Assembly: GCF_024449025.1 (NCBI RefSeq)
Contig: NZ_JAHLKM010000001.1
Coordinates: 248,001-312,000, forward strand
Direction of reading: 5' to 3'
Length of the DNA: 64,000 nt
DNA from: Natronomonas aquatica
Lineage (GTDB): Archaea; Halobacteriota; Halobacteria; Halobacteriales; Haloarculaceae
The notes beneath the pieces are model-generated. The model saw only the letters and a list, made by a program, of their open reading frames with translations, was not told where the DNA came from and did no database searches. The position numbers and the translations under genes are program-made. Below, in pieces: positions 48,422 through 56,800 of the stretch; the stretch's first letter is position 1; the number at the start of each line of letters is the position of its first letter.

Positions 48422-50176
48422 TCAGTCGTCGGCGGGCGAGGGGGTCGGGGAAGCGTCCATCTCCGTCTCCTCGGCGTAGGGGTACCACGTCATCTTCGTG
48501 TTCCCCAGATACGGGTCCTCGTAGGAGGTCTCCTCGGGTTCGGCGAGCCCGTTGAGTTCGTCCTCGTCGTGGCGGTCGATGAACTCCCGGAACGACTCCT
48601 TGCCGTCGCTCGCCTCGTCGTAGATCCGAAGCAGGTTCCGGATGTAACCGGGGACCTCGTCGGCGGCGACGCGCATCTCGACCCAGTCGGCGAACTGCGG
48701 GTTCTCCCCGAGGCCGCCGCCGAGCCCGATGTCGAACGCCTCGACGGGCTCGCCGTCCTTGCGGGTCTTCATCCCGCGCAGGGAGATGTCGGCGATCTGT
48801 GGCTGGGCACAGGAGGCCGTACAGCCCGACAGATGGATGTGGAAATCGTCGATCCCGTCGGGCAACTCGACGTTGTCCTTCAGCCAGCGGGCGTACCGGA
48901 CCATCCGGTTTTTCGTCTCGACGATCGAAAGCGAGCAAAACTCGGTGCCGGTACAGGCGATCGAACCGCGAAGGAACGGGTGGGGGTCCGGGGAGTAGTA
49001 CTCGAGTACGTCCTCCGAGAGGAAATCGTCGAGGTCCTCCTCCGCGATGTCGGCGACGATGACGTTCTGACGCTGGGTGAGTCCGATCATCTCCGAGCCG
49101 TAGGCCTCGGCGAGGTCGGCGAGTTCGATGACGTCTTCGGCGCCCATCCGACCGACGAGCACAGACAGCCCGACGAAATAGTTCCCGTCGGTCTGTTCGT
49201 GGACGCCGACGTAGTCGCCGATCTCGTCGTTGCGTCCGGCGTTGTAGGTGTACTCCTCGCGGAGCCCATCGCCGGCCGACCGGAGTTCGAACTCGACGTA
49301 GTCCTCCTGTAGGACGCGGCGGAGCTTCTCGGGGCCCCACTCGTCGACGAGGAACTTGATACGGGCGTTAAAGCGATCCTCGCGGTCGCCGTGATCGCGG
49401 AACAGCGCGGAGACCCCGCCGGCGACTTCGGGGACCTCCTCGGGCGTGACGAAGACGTCGATATCGCGGGCAAAGCGCGGTTCCTTCCGGGAGAGGCCGC
49501 CGCCGACGGTGACGTTGAAGCCCTTCCGTTCCTCGCCGTCGATCTCCTTGCTCGCGGGCTCGAAGCCCAGATCGTTGATCTCCGCCTGTCCGGAGCCGCG
49601 GGTATCGCCGGTGACGGCTACTTTCCACTTCCGGGGGAGGTTCGCGTAGTCGTCGTTACCCTTGAACGTCTCGTGGAGCTCCTGGATGACCGGCCACGCG
49701 TCGAGGTGTTCTTTCGCGTCCCGGCCGGCGACGGGCGAACCGACGATGTTCCGCCACGAGTCGCCACACGCCTGGATCGTCGAGAGATCGTTCGCTTCGA
49801 GCTTCTCGAAGATCTCGGGGACGTCCTGCAGCTGGATCCAGTGTAGCTGGATCGACTGTCTGGTCGTCCAATCGCAGTAAGCGCCGCCGAACTCCGGGTT
49901 CTCGACCGGACCCCGGGCGTACTCGTCGGCGATCTCGCCGACGACCCGGAGCTGTTCGGGCGTCAACCGCCCGTTCGGCGTCCCGATCCGCATCATGAAG
50001 TACGACTCCTGGCCCTTCCGCTGGTGGTACAGCCCCCACCACTTGAACCGCTCGAACCACGCGTCGCGTTCGTCCTCGGGGATGGCGTTCCAGCCCTCCT
50101 CGGCGAACCGATAGAGATGCTCGCGGACGTCGGTCCCGTAGACCTCGTCTTTCCAGCCTTCGACCTTGCTCGGCAT
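48422..50176 (-). CDS. Nitrite/sulfite reductase, siroheme and [4Fe-4S] (ferredoxin-dependent)
   Basis: A 584-residue hemoprotein made of two ferrodoxin-like nitrite/sulfite reductase half-domains. RQSIQLHWIQL and GSPVAGRDAKEH are in the first half. The cluster/siroheme cysteines are CTGTEFC and CTASCAQPQIADISLRG (HLSGCTASC). It reduces nitrite to ammonia or sulfite to sulfide by six electrons from ferredoxin in assimilation. NirA and Sir share this architecture and no nasA nitrate reductase or cys gene is adjacent, so I do not choose. Starts at ATG 50176. Confidence 0.9.
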   Translation of the reverse strand: MPSKVEGWKDEVYGTDVREHLYRFAEEGWNAIPEDERDAWFERFKWWGLYHQRKGQESYFMMRIGTPNGRLTPEQLRVVGEIADEYARGPVENPEFGGAYCDWTTRQSIQLHWIQLQDVPEIFEKLEANDLSTIQACGDSWRNIVGSPVAGRDAKEHLDAWPVIQELHETFKGNDDYANLPRKWKVAVTGDTRGSGQAEINDLGFEPASKEIDGEERKGFNVTVGGGLSRKEPRFARDIDVFVTPEEVPEVAGGVSALFRDHGDREDRFNARIKFLVDEWGPEKLRRVLQEDYVEFELRSAGDGLREEYTYNAGRNDEIGDYVGVHEQTDGNYFVGLSVLVGRMGAEDVIELADLAEAYGSEMIGLTQRQNVIVADIAEEDLDDFLSEDVLEYYSPDPHPFLRGSIACTGTEFCSLSIVETKNRMVRYARWLKDNVELPDGIDDFHIHLSGCTASCAQPQIADISLRGMKTRKDGEPVEAFDIGLGGGLGENPQFADWVEMRVAADEVPGYIRNLLRIYDEASDGKESFREFIDRHDEDELNGLAEPEETSYEDPYLGNTKMTWYPYAEETEMDASPTPSPADD

Positions 50177-50262
50177 GTCCCAATACAGTGCTCCGAACCA
50201 TATACGCCCGCCCGTGGCGTCAATCCTCCCCGCGGCTCGCGCTTACCGGACACTGTTGCTGG

Positions 50263-50604
50263 TTACTCGTCCGGCAAAGCGAGACGCCGGCGACGGACGG
50301 GGACGTGGACGCTCCCGGGGTCGACCCCGAAGAACCGTCCCGCCTCGGGGTCGACCACGCGGCCGAGCGTCAGCCAATCGGTGACGCCGCTCTCGCCACA
50401 CTCGATACACTGGCCGGCGATCCGTCCCTCGATGTTCGGGTAGTCGACGCCGATATCGACGAACCCCTCCGCGAGGAAATCCGCCATCTCACACGAGCAA
50501 AAGTCGTGGCGGGCGAGCCACCAGAGGTCGGAAACGTTGATCTGACGGGTGTCGTTGACGCTCAGCCACGCCCCGTCGTCGAGTTGGTGTACCGAGGTCG
50601 GCAT
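50263..50604 (-). CDS. Cys-containing small haloarchaeal protein
   Basis: A 113-residue acidic protein starting MPTSVHQLDDGAWLSVNDTRQINVSDLWWLARHDFCSC. Cysteines in FCSCEMADFL and GQCIECGESGVTDW could bind a metal. The remainder (LTLGRVVDPEAGRFFGVDPGSVHVPVRRRRLALPDE) is unrecognised. The open frame upstream of 50604 has a different composition and is not used. It sits upstream of the siroheme reductase gene on the same strand with 86 nt between, so a functional link is possible but unproven. Confidence 0.7.
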   Translation of the reverse strand: MPTSVHQLDDGAWLSVNDTRQINVSDLWWLARHDFCSCEMADFLAEGFVDIGVDYPNIEGRIAGQCIECGESGVTDWLTLGRVVDPEAGRFFGVDPGSVHVPVRRRRLALPDE

Positions 50605-50830
50605 ACCGGAGGATACACGCCCGGTACCGGTAAGGCCGTTGCCACCGACATCGATTACCGAGTGTCGGGCAGTCCGGCGACGGAACGTTTCGGGAAAACC
50701 GGATGACAGCGCCGGGATCGGAGATTCAGGCCCGTCAAAGGTAGAGGCAACAGGATCCGGGATCCGGGAGTCCGGGTAGCGTTTACGGGTGCAGCGTGTA
50801 TTAAGAACGTCTGTATCGTACAAAGCAGTG

Positions 50831-50914
50831 ATGACAGACCGACCGCGGGAGACGACACGGCAACACACCTCCGCCGACGTCGCCCCCGAGCTGTACGAGG
50901 AGGATTCACGATGA
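50831..50914 (+). CDS. Micro-ORF (27 aa) overlapping the next small gene
   Basis: An ATG frame coding MTDRPRETTRQHTSADVAPELYEEDSR-stop. TATA-like GTATTAAG (50798-50805) lies about 29 nt upstream, fitting a leaderless message. Its TGA overlaps the ATG of the next, better supported small gene (ATGA), so it may act as a leader that feeds ribosomes to it or as a small protein itself. Confidence 0.4.
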   Translation: MTDRPRETTRQHTSADVAPELYEEDSR

Positions 50915-51036
50915 CGGGGCGACTTGACGAGACTGACGAGGACTCGGTCGATAAAAGCCACCTCGAGGACATCGAGGACGGCTGTGGCTGTGCGGAAATC
51001 TGGGAACACCTCTCCGACGAGCGTGACGAGGGGTAG
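50911..51036 (+). CDS. Small Cys-containing haloarchaeal protein (41 aa)
   Basis: A 41-residue acidic protein: MTGRLDETDEDSVDKSHLED then IEDGCGCAEIWEHLSDERDEG. The closely spaced GCGC followed by EIWEHL recalls small conserved haloarchaeal proteins of unknown function. The extreme acidity is typical of halophile coding DNA. Translationally coupled to the 27-aa frame before it. Confidence 0.65.
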   Translation: MTGRLDETDEDSVDKSHLEDIEDGCGCAEIWEHLSDERDEG

Positions 51037-51090
51037 GTCGTTTTCACCGGGGCGGGATGTTTTTGAGGCTCGTCGTCGTACGCGGTTCCA

Positions 51091-51744
51091 ATGAGCGACC
51101 AGCCGGGGCGCGAGCCGCCGACCGACCGGAAGTCACCGGTCGGGGAGCCGGTCATCCGCCGCGATCCGCGGATCGCCGGCGAGGGGGCCGTGCGGTTCGA
51201 TCCGGACGACCCCGAGAGCCTCGCGGAGGCGGCCGACACCGTCGGCCGGTTCGCCGAAAACACCGCCGGCGGCGAGGACAACGTCTACATGCTCCGGGGC
51301 GCGGCGGCCTGTGCCGCCCTCGTCCGGGGGACCGGCTCCTACAAGGTCGCGGCCGAACGCGCCGACGGCGACGCGACGGTCTCGTTTATCCGGAAGTGGG
51401 CCCGCGTCCACGATCTGCCGCGGTCGATCCGCAGACACGTCGCGCTGGGCGAGATCGCGCCGACCGCGGCAAAGCACATCGCCCGCGTCTCCGGAGAGTC
51501 ACGCTTTCTGCTTGCGTGGGCGGCGCTCGATCACGATCTGACGGTCCGGGAGATCCGGTCGATTGCCTCCCTGGTCAACGAGGGAAGAAGCGTCGAGGCG
51601 GCGCTGGCCGCCGAAGGGATCGACCTCGGGCGCCTGTCGGTGTCGTTGCCGCCGGCGACGTACCGAGAGTTGCGCCGCCGTGCCGCCCTCGAGGGGACCG
51701 ATCCCGGCGAGATCATCGACCGCGCGCTCGGCGAGTACCTCTAA
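51091..51744 (+). CDS. Haloarchaeal protein with ParB-like helix-turn-helix region
   Basis: A 217-residue protein. The middle part IRKWARVHDLPRSIRRHVALGEIAPTAAKHIARVSGESRFLLAWAALDHDLTVREIRSIA follows the ParB/KorB HTH pattern (LP..IR..V..G.I....A..IA ... L..W...... L.V.EI..I). The C-terminus VSLPPATYRELRRRAALEGTDPGEIIDRALGEYL looks like a ribbon-helix-helix or coiled oligomerisation part. The N-terminus is disordered. It probably binds DNA; no ParA partner is adjacent. It lies 41 nt before tRNA-Lys and its att-like duplication. Confidence 0.72.
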   Translation: MSDQPGREPPTDRKSPVGEPVIRRDPRIAGEGAVRFDPDDPESLAEAADTVGRFAENTAGGEDNVYMLRGAAACAALVRGTGSYKVAAERADGDATVSFIRKWARVHDLPRSIRRHVALGEIAPTAAKHIARVSGESRFLLAWAALDHDLTVREIRSIASLVNEGRSVEAALAAEGIDLGRLSVSLPPATYRELRRRAALEGTDPGEIIDRALGEYL

Positions 51745-51785
51745 CCGAAAGAGTTTATCGCGGGCCACGGCAATAACTGTACTGT

Positions 51786-51859
<74 letters not shown>

Positions 51860-51998
51860 TATCTGTCCTGAACACCTAACGAACGGTGCCGAGCGACAGC
51901 GAGGCCCGCTCGGGTTCCCGTGAGGGACGGAACGGCTCGGGGGATTGAACCCTGCAGGTCGCAGCGATCGAGCGAAGCGAGATCGACCACCCTGCTCC

Positions 51999-52021
51999 GG
52001 TTCAACTCCCTCTCGGCCCGT
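51999..52021 (+). repeat. att-like direct repeat, downstream copy
   Basis: Identical 23-base copy of the tRNA-Lys 3' end (see 51838-51860), 161 bp further on. It is preceded by unrelated sequence (CCACCCTGCTCC), so only the T-arm/acceptor end is duplicated. This fits the outer boundary of a deleted or very short integrated element. Confidence 0.85.
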
Positions 52022-52120
52022 GCAGGGAGACGGTGAGCGGAGCGACCCGTCGATCGAACCCGTGAGTGTAACGAACGGCGACCGGCGGAACCCCGGGTGA
52101 GGAACCGCCCCGGTAAACAA

Positions 52121-52129
52121 TAATTTAAG
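52121..52129 (+). promoter_or_regulatory. TATA-like box for the gene at 52154
   Basis: TAATTTAAG, centred about 29 nt upstream of the ATG at 52154, in G+C-rich surroundings. It supports leaderless expression. Confidence 0.5.
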
Positions 52130-52153
52130 TCGGCTCCGCTCCCGTGGTTTCCC

Positions 52154-52732
52154 ATGGACTACGACCTCGCTATCGAGAACGCACCGGAGACGATCCCGGG
52201 CGGAACCGGAATTCTCCTCATCCACCCCAGCACGGGGGAGACCGACCGCATCGATACCGACTTTCTGAAGACCGACACCGATCGGATCCTCGTCATCTCG
52301 ACGCGGACGACCGCCCGCGAGGTCCAACAGAAACTGGAGTACTACGACGTCGACGAGACCAAAGCCGACATCCTCGATACGCTGTCGGTCGAGCGAGGCT
52401 ACTCGCGGCGCTCCTCGGAACACGTCCACTACGTCTCCGCGCCCGACGATCTCGAGGGGATCACGGAGACGACGCGGGAGTTCCTCTCCGAACACGACGG
52501 CAAACGGCGGATCAGCCTCGATTCGGTGACCGAACTGGCGTATTACGCCGACGAGGAACGGGCGCTGGAGACGGTTGGGAAGCTGCTGGAGCTGCTCGAA
52601 GAATACGACGCCGTCGGGCTCTTTCACCTCTCGGAGGAGGTCCACGACGAGGCCGACGTCGAGGCGTTCAAGGAGCTCTTCGCCGGGATCGTCTATCTCG
52701 ATCCGGACGGGAACGTCGAGACGGAGTTCTGA
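52154..52732 (+). CDS. Uncharacterised haloarchaeal protein, RecA/KaiC-like without P-loop
   Basis: A 192-residue acidic protein. GGTGILLIHPSTGETDRID occupies the position of a P-loop strand but lacks the GKT/S lysine. ILVISTRTTAREVQQKLEYYDVD follows, then RISLDSVTELAYYADEERALETVGKLLELLEEYDAVGLFHL, similar to the Walker B strand and following helix of KaiC/GvpD-like proteins. The same segment order appears in the zinc-finger protein at 16793. Probably a regulatory or scaffold protein; no function is known. Confidence 0.72.
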   Translation: MDYDLAIENAPETIPGGTGILLIHPSTGETDRIDTDFLKTDTDRILVISTRTTAREVQQKLEYYDVDETKADILDTLSVERGYSRRSSEHVHYVSAPDDLEGITETTREFLSEHDGKRRISLDSVTELAYYADEERALETVGKLLELLEEYDAVGLFHLSEEVHDEADVEAFKELFAGIVYLDPDGNVETEF

Positions 52733-52768
52733 TCGGGACGGAAAGAACAGCGGAAACCCCGGGGGAGA

Positions 52769-53638
52769 TCAGTAGAACTCGCGGACGAGATCCATCGCGT
52801 CCTCGGGCGCACCCTCGGGGATCTCCGTCATGGGCGCCTCGACGCCCTCGCGTTTCTCGTAGCCGACGGAGGATTCGTTCTGATAGATGACACCCTGATA
52901 CTCCTTGTTGCGATCGAGGATGAGTTCCTTGGCCGCGTCGTAGTCGGTGCGGTCGTGCTCGAAGTCCTCGTCGCCGACGTCGACGATCGTATCGCGGAAG
53001 TAATCGTAGGTGTCGACGTCGTTGAACGTCACACACGGCGAGTAGACGTTCACGAAGCCGAAGCCGTCGTGCTCGATGGCCTCCTGGACGATCTCGGCGT
53101 GTCGCTGTGAGTCCGAGGAGAACGACTGAGCGATGAACGTACCGCCGGACGCGAGCGCCAGCGCGAGGGGGTTGATCGGCTGCTGGTTGGTGCCGTCCGG
53201 CGAGGTCGAGGTCTCGAAGTCCTCACGGGAGGTCGGGGAGAACTGCCCCTTCGTCAGCCCGTAGATCCGGTTGTCCATGACGATATACGTCATGTCGACG
53301 TTCCGACGGACCGCGTGGACGAAGTGGCCGGCCCCGATCGAGTAGCCGTCGCCGTCGCCGCCGGCGACCATCACTTCGAGTTCGGGGTTGGCTATCTTCA
53401 CGCCCGTCCCGACCGGCAGCGCGCGGCCGTGGACGCCGTGTAACGCGTAGCTGTGCATGTACGTGCCGATCTTGCCGGAACAGCCGATCCCGGCGACGAC
53501 GAACGTGTTGTCGGGGTCGTTGCCGGTGTTTGCAAGCGCCTTCATCATGCCGTTCATCGTCCCGAAGTCGCCGCAACCGGGACACCACGTCGGCTGTTTG
53601 TCGGATTTGAAGTCGATAAATCGGGTGTCTGAACTCAT
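52769..53638 (-). CDS. korB: 2-oxoacid:ferredoxin oxidoreductase, beta subunit
   Basis: A 289-residue thiamine-diphosphate-binding subunit. The TPP/Mg motif is VAGGDGDGYSIGAGHFVHAVRRNVDMTYIVMDNRIYGLTKGQ (GDG ... N). CPGCGDFG and GIGCSGKI supply cysteines of the [4Fe-4S] cluster, with a third Cys in SPCVTFND. It decarboxylates a 2-oxo acid to acyl-CoA with ferredoxin as acceptor; YGLTKGQFSPTS is the form seen in 2-oxoglutarate-type KorB. Its start overlaps the korA stop (ATGA). Confidence 0.93.
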   Translation of the reverse strand: MSSDTRFIDFKSDKQPTWCPGCGDFGTMNGMMKALANTGNDPDNTFVVAGIGCSGKIGTYMHSYALHGVHGRALPVGTGVKIANPELEVMVAGGDGDGYSIGAGHFVHAVRRNVDMTYIVMDNRIYGLTKGQFSPTSREDFETSTSPDGTNQQPINPLALALASGGTFIAQSFSSDSQRHAEIVQEAIEHDGFGFVNVYSPCVTFNDVDTYDYFRDTIVDVGDEDFEHDRTDYDAAKELILDRNKEYQGVIYQNESSVGYEKREGVEAPMTEIPEGAPEDAMDLVREFY

Positions 53639-55404
53639 TGTCGGGCCTCCATCTCCGCCGGTTCGCCGAGCGCCGCGTTGACCTCCTCGGCGAGTTCGTC
53701 CGCCTTGAACCGGACGCCGTTGTACTTGTTGATGCGTTTCACGCGGGTCAAAGCGTCGTGTTCGACGAGATCGGCGAACTGCCCCGTCGCGTTACACTCG
53801 ACGACGATGGTCTCCTCGGCCGCCTCGATCTCCTCCGTGAGATCCGGCCGGGGGAAGATGTACGGAACCGAGATGAACCGGACGTCGATATCCTTCTCCG
53901 CCAGAATGGTCATCGCCTCCCGCATCGCACCCTCGTTGGAGCCCCACGAGACGACGAGCGTGTCGGCCTCGGCGTCGCCGAACTCCCGGTAGTCCCAGTC
54001 TTCCTGCTCTCGTGCGGTCTCGACTTTCCGTTCGCGTTTGTCCACCTGTTCGACCCGCATCTCCGTGTCCTCCGTTCGTCGGCCCAACTCGTCGTGTTCG
54101 AGGCCGGTCGACATGTGGGCACCGCCCTCCGTGCCGGGGAGCGACCGGGGGCTGACCCCGTCGTCGGTGACGGCGTGGGGCTTGAACTGCCCCTTCTCGT
54201 TTTGCCACTCATCGATGTCGGACTCGTCGACGACCTTTCCGCGGTCGATCTCGACCGAATCCATGTCGAACTCTTCGGGGGAGAACGTCTGTTCGGTGAC
54301 CGCCAGGGCGAGATCTCCGGTGAGATACACCGGGATCTGGTACTTCTCGGCGAGGTTGAACGCCTCGATCGTCCTGTGGAAACACTCGGCGATGGTCGTC
54401 GGCGCCAGAACGAACCGGGGGATCTCGCCGTGACCGCCGTAGAGCATCCCTTCGAGGTCGCCCTGCTCCTGTTTGGTCGGCATTCCGGTCGAGGGCCCCG
54501 AGCGCATGACGTTACAGATCACCAGTGGCGTCTCGGAGGTGGCGACGAGGCCGAACGTCTCCGTCATCAGGTCGATCCCCGGACCCGAGGTAGCCGTCAT
54601 CGATCTCGCGCCCGCCCGGGCGGCGCCCAGCGCCATGTTGATCGCCGAGAGTTCGTCCTCGGCCTGGACGACGATCCCACCGTAGTTTTCGATCCGCCCT
54701 TTCAGATACTCCATTACGTCCGTTGCGGGCGTGATGGGGTAGCCGGCGTAGAACCGACAGCCGGCGACCAGGGCGCCCATCCCGATCGCCTCGTCGCCGT
54801 TCAGGAGGACGTAGTCGTTGTCCGTCGTCTCCAGTTCGTAGGACGTCGTGAGATCGTACTCTTCCTCGACGTGCTCGGCACCGAGTCGGGCCGCCGTCTT
54901 GTTGTTCTCGACGATCGCTTCGCCTTTGTCCCCGAACCGCTTTTCGAGCGACTCGTCGAGGTACTCGATTTTGAACCCGGACACGGAACACGCCGCCCCG
55001 AGCGCAACGATGTTCCGCATGATCGCTCCGCCGGCGTCCTCGGCCAGCCGTTTCAGCGGAACGTCGAGGCCAGTCATCTCACCGGGGGCTTCGAAGTCGG
55101 ACATCATCGATCGCTCGCCGTCGTAGATGATGATGGAGTCCTCGTGGAGTTCATCGAGGTTCTCATCGACGGTCCGCTGGGTGAGCGCGATCAGGATATC
55201 GAGTCTATCGACGACGCTCTCGACGCGGTCGACCGACGTCCGTACCTTGTAGGCGGTGTACCCGCCACGGATCCGCGACGCGAAGTCCTTCGAGGTAAAG
55301 ACGTGACGCCCCGCACGGGAGAGCGCCTGGGCGAAGATCTTCCCGGTTGAGTCGATCCCGTCGCCGGCTTCCCCGCCGACGGCCCAGTTTAGGTCCTCTG
55401 GCAT
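53635..55404 (-). CDS. korA: 2-oxoacid:ferredoxin oxidoreductase, fused gamma-alpha subunit
   Basis: A 589-residue fusion. The N-terminal gamma domain (about residues 1-185) has GGEAGDGIDSTGKIFAQALSRAGRHVFTSKDFASRIRGG. The alpha domain begins with GMGALVAGCRFYAGYPITPATDVMEYL, containing the family motif YPITP, and goes on TATSGPGIDLMTETFGL. The C-terminal domain VSWGSNEGAMREAMTILAEKD binds CoA. The gamma-alpha fusion is the usual haloarchaeal KorA arrangement. With KorB it acts in the TCA cycle (2-oxoglutarate to succinyl-CoA); substrate assignment is from similarity only. Confidence 0.93.
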   Translation of the reverse strand: MPEDLNWAVGGEAGDGIDSTGKIFAQALSRAGRHVFTSKDFASRIRGGYTAYKVRTSVDRVESVVDRLDILIALTQRTVDENLDELHEDSIIIYDGERSMMSDFEAPGEMTGLDVPLKRLAEDAGGAIMRNIVALGAACSVSGFKIEYLDESLEKRFGDKGEAIVENNKTAARLGAEHVEEEYDLTTSYELETTDNDYVLLNGDEAIGMGALVAGCRFYAGYPITPATDVMEYLKGRIENYGGIVVQAEDELSAINMALGAARAGARSMTATSGPGIDLMTETFGLVATSETPLVICNVMRSGPSTGMPTKQEQGDLEGMLYGGHGEIPRFVLAPTTIAECFHRTIEAFNLAEKYQIPVYLTGDLALAVTEQTFSPEEFDMDSVEIDRGKVVDESDIDEWQNEKGQFKPHAVTDDGVSPRSLPGTEGGAHMSTGLEHDELGRRTEDTEMRVEQVDKRERKVETAREQEDWDYREFGDAEADTLVVSWGSNEGAMREAMTILAEKDIDVRFISVPYIFPRPDLTEEIEAAEETIVVECNATGQFADLVEHDALTRVKRINKYNGVRFKADELAEEVNAALGEPAEMEARQ

Positions 55405-55566
55405 GCTACATCGGGATTCTACACGACGGACGTTAAGCCTTCTGAATACGACTATTGTGGTTCGCTATCCACCGAATACGCGCCGAACGGGGGACTCCGA
55501 TCGGGCGAGCGATGGACAGCCACCGCCTTCGAAAGCGCCTTGCCGCCGGAGCGGCCCATATCACGT

Positions 55567-56214
55567 ATGGATCCTTTCGAGACGACCGTAGCCGGAGTCC
55601 GCGAACTCGGGACGGACGCGGTCGCGATCGACGTCACGACGCCGGCGGCGTTCAGCGCGCGTCCGGGACAGTTCGTCAAGCTCTCGACGACGATCGGCGG
55701 CGAGACGGTCGGCCGTTTTTATACTATCTCCTCGCCCGATACGGACGATACGTTCGAACTCACCGTCAGTTACGATCCCGAGGAGGGGGGAGACTTCAGC
55801 GAATATCTGCTCTCGCTCGAGACCGGCGATCCGATCACGGTCACCGGCCCGTTCGGCGACAACTACTACGAGGACGAATCGCGGGTCGTCGTGCTCGCCG
55901 GCGGTCCCGGGATTGGCCCCGCCGTCGCGATCGCCGAACGCGCGCTTGCCGACGGAGGGAACGCGGCGATCGTCTATCGCGACGACGAGCCCGTCCACGA
56001 GGACCGACTCGCGGCGCTCTCGGTCGCGGGGGCAGAGGTACTCGTCCTTACCGAATCGACGGCGCTTACTGACGCCGTGGGTGACGTCCTCACCGGTACG
56101 GCCGACGAGCAGGTGTTCGTGTACGGTTTCGCCGGCTTCCTCGAGGACGCCGAAGACGCACTCGAGGACGCAGGCGCCCCCATGGATGGATCAAAAGCCG
56201 AGAATTTCGGCTGA
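55567..56214 (+). CDS. FAD-dependent ferredoxin-NADP reductase-like protein
   Basis: A 215-residue flavoprotein of the ferredoxin reductase family. FAD binding: GRFYTISSPD (RxYS/T type), GGDFSEYLLSLETGDPITVTGPFGDNY. The nucleotide-binding half has VVLAGGPGIGPAVAIAERAL and ends FVYGFAGFLEDAEDALEDAGAPMDGSKAENFG. It transfers electrons between NAD(P)H and a small iron-sulfur protein. No ferredoxin gene is adjacent, but korAB next door is ferredoxin-dependent. The ATG at 55567 begins the conserved MDPFETTVAG. Confidence 0.87.
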   Translation: MDPFETTVAGVRELGTDAVAIDVTTPAAFSARPGQFVKLSTTIGGETVGRFYTISSPDTDDTFELTVSYDPEEGGDFSEYLLSLETGDPITVTGPFGDNYYEDESRVVVLAGGPGIGPAVAIAERALADGGNAAIVYRDDEPVHEDRLAALSVAGAEVLVLTESTALTDAVGDVLTGTADEQVFVYGFAGFLEDAEDALEDAGAPMDGSKAENFG

Positions 56215-56274
56215 AGGCCGGACAGACGGTCCCCCGCCGGATCGCCCCGAACACTGCCGTCCGGCGGCATTTGG

Positions 56275-56282
56275 TTTATATA
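56275..56282 (+). promoter_or_regulatory. TATA box of candidate structured RNA, copy 2
   Basis: TTTATATA, identical to the element at 31435 and at the same distance (22 nt) from the A of the conserved ATG at 56305. The 22-nt spacers share few bases apart from GGCC near the middle and CCGT at the end, so the spacing is conserved beyond the sequence. Confidence 0.7.
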
Positions 56283-56302
56283 GGATGCCGGGACCAGCGG
56301 CC

Positions 56303-56384
56303 GTATGACCTGAGCGTTCGCCGCGATCCGCCGGGGCGGGAGTGTGGCATACGGATCGCGATCGGAAGCGTGCCGCCTGTTCGC
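56303..56384 (+). ncRNA. Candidate structured small RNA, copy 2
   Basis: Second copy of the element at 31463. It starts GTATGACCTGAGCG, keeps the 18-nt block (56325-56342) and the 12-nt block CCGCCTGTTCGC (56373-56384), and lacks the GNRA hairpin of copy 1. Helix A is CGCGATCCG (56322-56330) with CGGATCGCG (56352-56360), 9 perfect pairs; relative to copy 1 at least two pairs changed on both sides (G-C to C-G, T-A to C-G). GTGGCA (56344-56349) can pair with TGCCGC (56371-56376), again crossing helix A. It ends close to the 3' end of the convergent epimerase gene. No protein frame explains it. Confidence 0.6.
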
Positions 56385-56416
56385 CAGCTACACCGACAGT
56401 CGGGCGACCGCGCCTG

Positions 56417-56800
56417 TCAGTGTTCGACGAACTCGATCAGTACGCCGCCGGTGGATCCCGGATGCAGGAAGGCGACCTGATGGCCCCAGGCCCCCTGCCG
56501 TGGCTCCGAATCGATGAGTTCGACGCCGACCGCTTCGGCGGTCTCGAGCGCCCGGTTTATATCGTCCGTCTCGACGGCGACATGGTGGACCCCGTCGCCG
56601 TTCTCCTCGAGATAGCGTGCGACCGTTCCCTCACCCGTCGGCTCTAAGAGCTCGAAATAGCCGTTTTCGAGTTCGAGAAAGATGATCTTGAGTCCCTCGA
56701 ACCGCTCCTCGTGGGCGATCGAACAGCCGAGCAGATCCTCATAGAGGAACGCGAGCCCCTCGGCGTCCTCGGTCGCGACGCCGACGTGATCGAAGCGCAT
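56417..56800 (-). CDS. mce: Methylmalonyl-CoA epimerase
   Basis: A 127-residue vicinal-oxygen-chelate protein: FDHVGVATEDAEGLAFLYEDLLG (first metal His), VHHVAVETDDINRALETAEAVGVELIDSEPRQGAWGHQVAFLHPGSTGGVLIEFVEH (second His, then the Glu/His end). It interconverts (S)- and (R)-methylmalonyl-CoA and works with the mutase encoded 77 nt upstream on the same strand, on the propionyl-CoA to succinyl-CoA route. Confidence 0.93.
   Translation of the reverse strand: MRFDHVGVATEDAEGLAFLYEDLLGCSIAHEERFEGLKIIFLELENGYFELLEPTGEGTVARYLEENGDGVHHVAVETDDINRALETAEAVGVELIDSEPRQGAWGHQVAFLHPGSTGGVLIEFVEH

Larger units (their letters stand above)
51860..52153. other. 294-nt non-coding stretch behind tRNA-Lys with integration scar
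   Basis: It holds a second copy of the tRNA-Lys 3' end (51999-52021), but no gene. Between the two copies are 138 bases with no integrase or other frame of note. After the second copy comes plain intergenic DNA with CGTAACGAACGGCG, echoing CTAACGAACGGTG just behind the first copy, and then the TATA element for the next gene at about 52121-52129. Confidence 0.7.
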
